From the NCBI GenBank assembly GCA_902468045.1, contig CABQXG010000117.1, positions 1 to 5,237 of the forward strand: DNA of 5,237 nucleotides, in the 5' to 3' direction. Both the position numbers and the translations under genes were made by a program. The DNA comes from an uncultured Collinsella sp. GTDB taxonomy: Bacteria; Actinomycetota; Coriobacteriia; Coriobacteriales; Coriobacteriaceae. Below the pieces are notes generated by a model. The model was not told the origin of the DNA, made no database searches, and saw nothing but the letters and a program-made list of their open reading frames with translations. Below are positions 5,133-5,237 of the stretch, piece after piece (within the stretch, counting starts at the first letter, position 1; each line of letters begins with the position of its first letter).

Positions 5133-5153
5133 CTGCGACTAAATTAGTCACAG
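5133..5153. repeat. 21-bp imperfect palindrome at the inner edge of the right terminal repeat
   Basis: GACTAA (5137-5142) and TTAGTC (5144-5149) are symmetrical about one central base. CTG (5133-5135) and CAG (5151-5153) extend the symmetry after one mismatch. It could be a protein-binding site or a small hairpin in the element. Confidence 0.4.
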
Positions 5154-5237
5154 TACTCATATTTGGCTTTTTTTTGACCACCGAGTCACGGGAAGGCACC
5201 AATACAGCTCCCCGGGACAGCTCGGCTATTCGACGAT

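Larger units (their letters stand above)
4951..5181. mobile_element. 231-bp non-coding element with about 30-bp terminal inverted repeats (MITE-like)
   Basis: The left arm (4951-4980) begins GTGGTCAAAAAA and ends CAAATATGAGTACTG. The right arm (5151-5181) is its reverse complement except for a 3- versus 4-nt difference in the middle, so 27 positions match. The interior is AT-richer than the surrounding genes, has no sizeable reading frame and carries further dyads, including GACCAC at 5014-5019, which repeats the terminal hexamer. I see no clear target-site duplication. Non-autonomous transposon remnant, structured intergenic repeat or structured RNA gene all remain possible; copy number elsewhere would decide. 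Confidence 0.55.

Noticed and set aside
5206..5223. Near-palindrome around CCCGGG (AGCTCCCCGGGACAGCT) close to the right edge
   Set aside because: A stem here leaves almost no loop and has no T-run. It is too close to the edge to interpret.
5182..5237. Possible end of a minus-strand gene (a TAG near the right edge)
   Set aside because: Only a few codons would be inside the window, so no frame can be supported.

Overview
The window looks like chromosomal DNA of a GC-rich, Shine-Dalgarno-using Gram-positive bacterium. A gut Coriobacteriia member such as Collinsella is my best guess, from protein flavour and gene content; no rRNA or marker gene here proves it. No tRNA, rRNA, CRISPR array or transposase gene is visible.

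Layout, left to right. (1) Positions 1-49: a perfect 12-bp hairpin just after the ettA stop codon. (2) 50-1729, minus: ettA, an intact ABC-F translation factor with two complete ATPase domains. (3) 1730-1913: ettA leader and a textbook intrinsic terminator for the operon to its right. (4) 1914-2889, minus: a two-gene, overlapping sdpR-sdpI type operon (ArsR-like repressor plus six-helix membrane protein). It has a good sigma70-type promoter and symmetrical TAGAT-containing sites over the -35 box. (5) 2976-3240: the most interesting part. An unlisted 28-codon membrane peptide gene (3056-3142) with a strong ribosome binding site lies between 13-bp inverted repeats. It faces a convergent promoter (TTGAAA-17-TAAGAT) and a hairpin that pairs fully only as minus-strand RNA. 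Together these look like a type I toxin-antitoxin locus of the small holin-like/TxpA/Fst kind. (6) 3351-4945, plus: tcdA (tRNA ct6A37 cyclase/dehydratase) and a TatD-family metallohydrolase, 14 nt apart and probably co-transcribed. (7) 4946-5237: no gene. It holds a 231-bp element bounded by about 30-bp inverted repeats, with an internal 13-bp stem that is again perfect only on the minus strand; it may be a MITE-like or structured intergenic repeat.

How the parts relate. ettA and tcdA both act on translation (ribosome gating and tRNA position 37 modification) but are in separate units. The sdpRI operon and the small peptide gene are divergent, and their promoters share about 50 bp containing a long symmetrical sequence, so one repressor could in principle affect both. 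All real genes appear intact.
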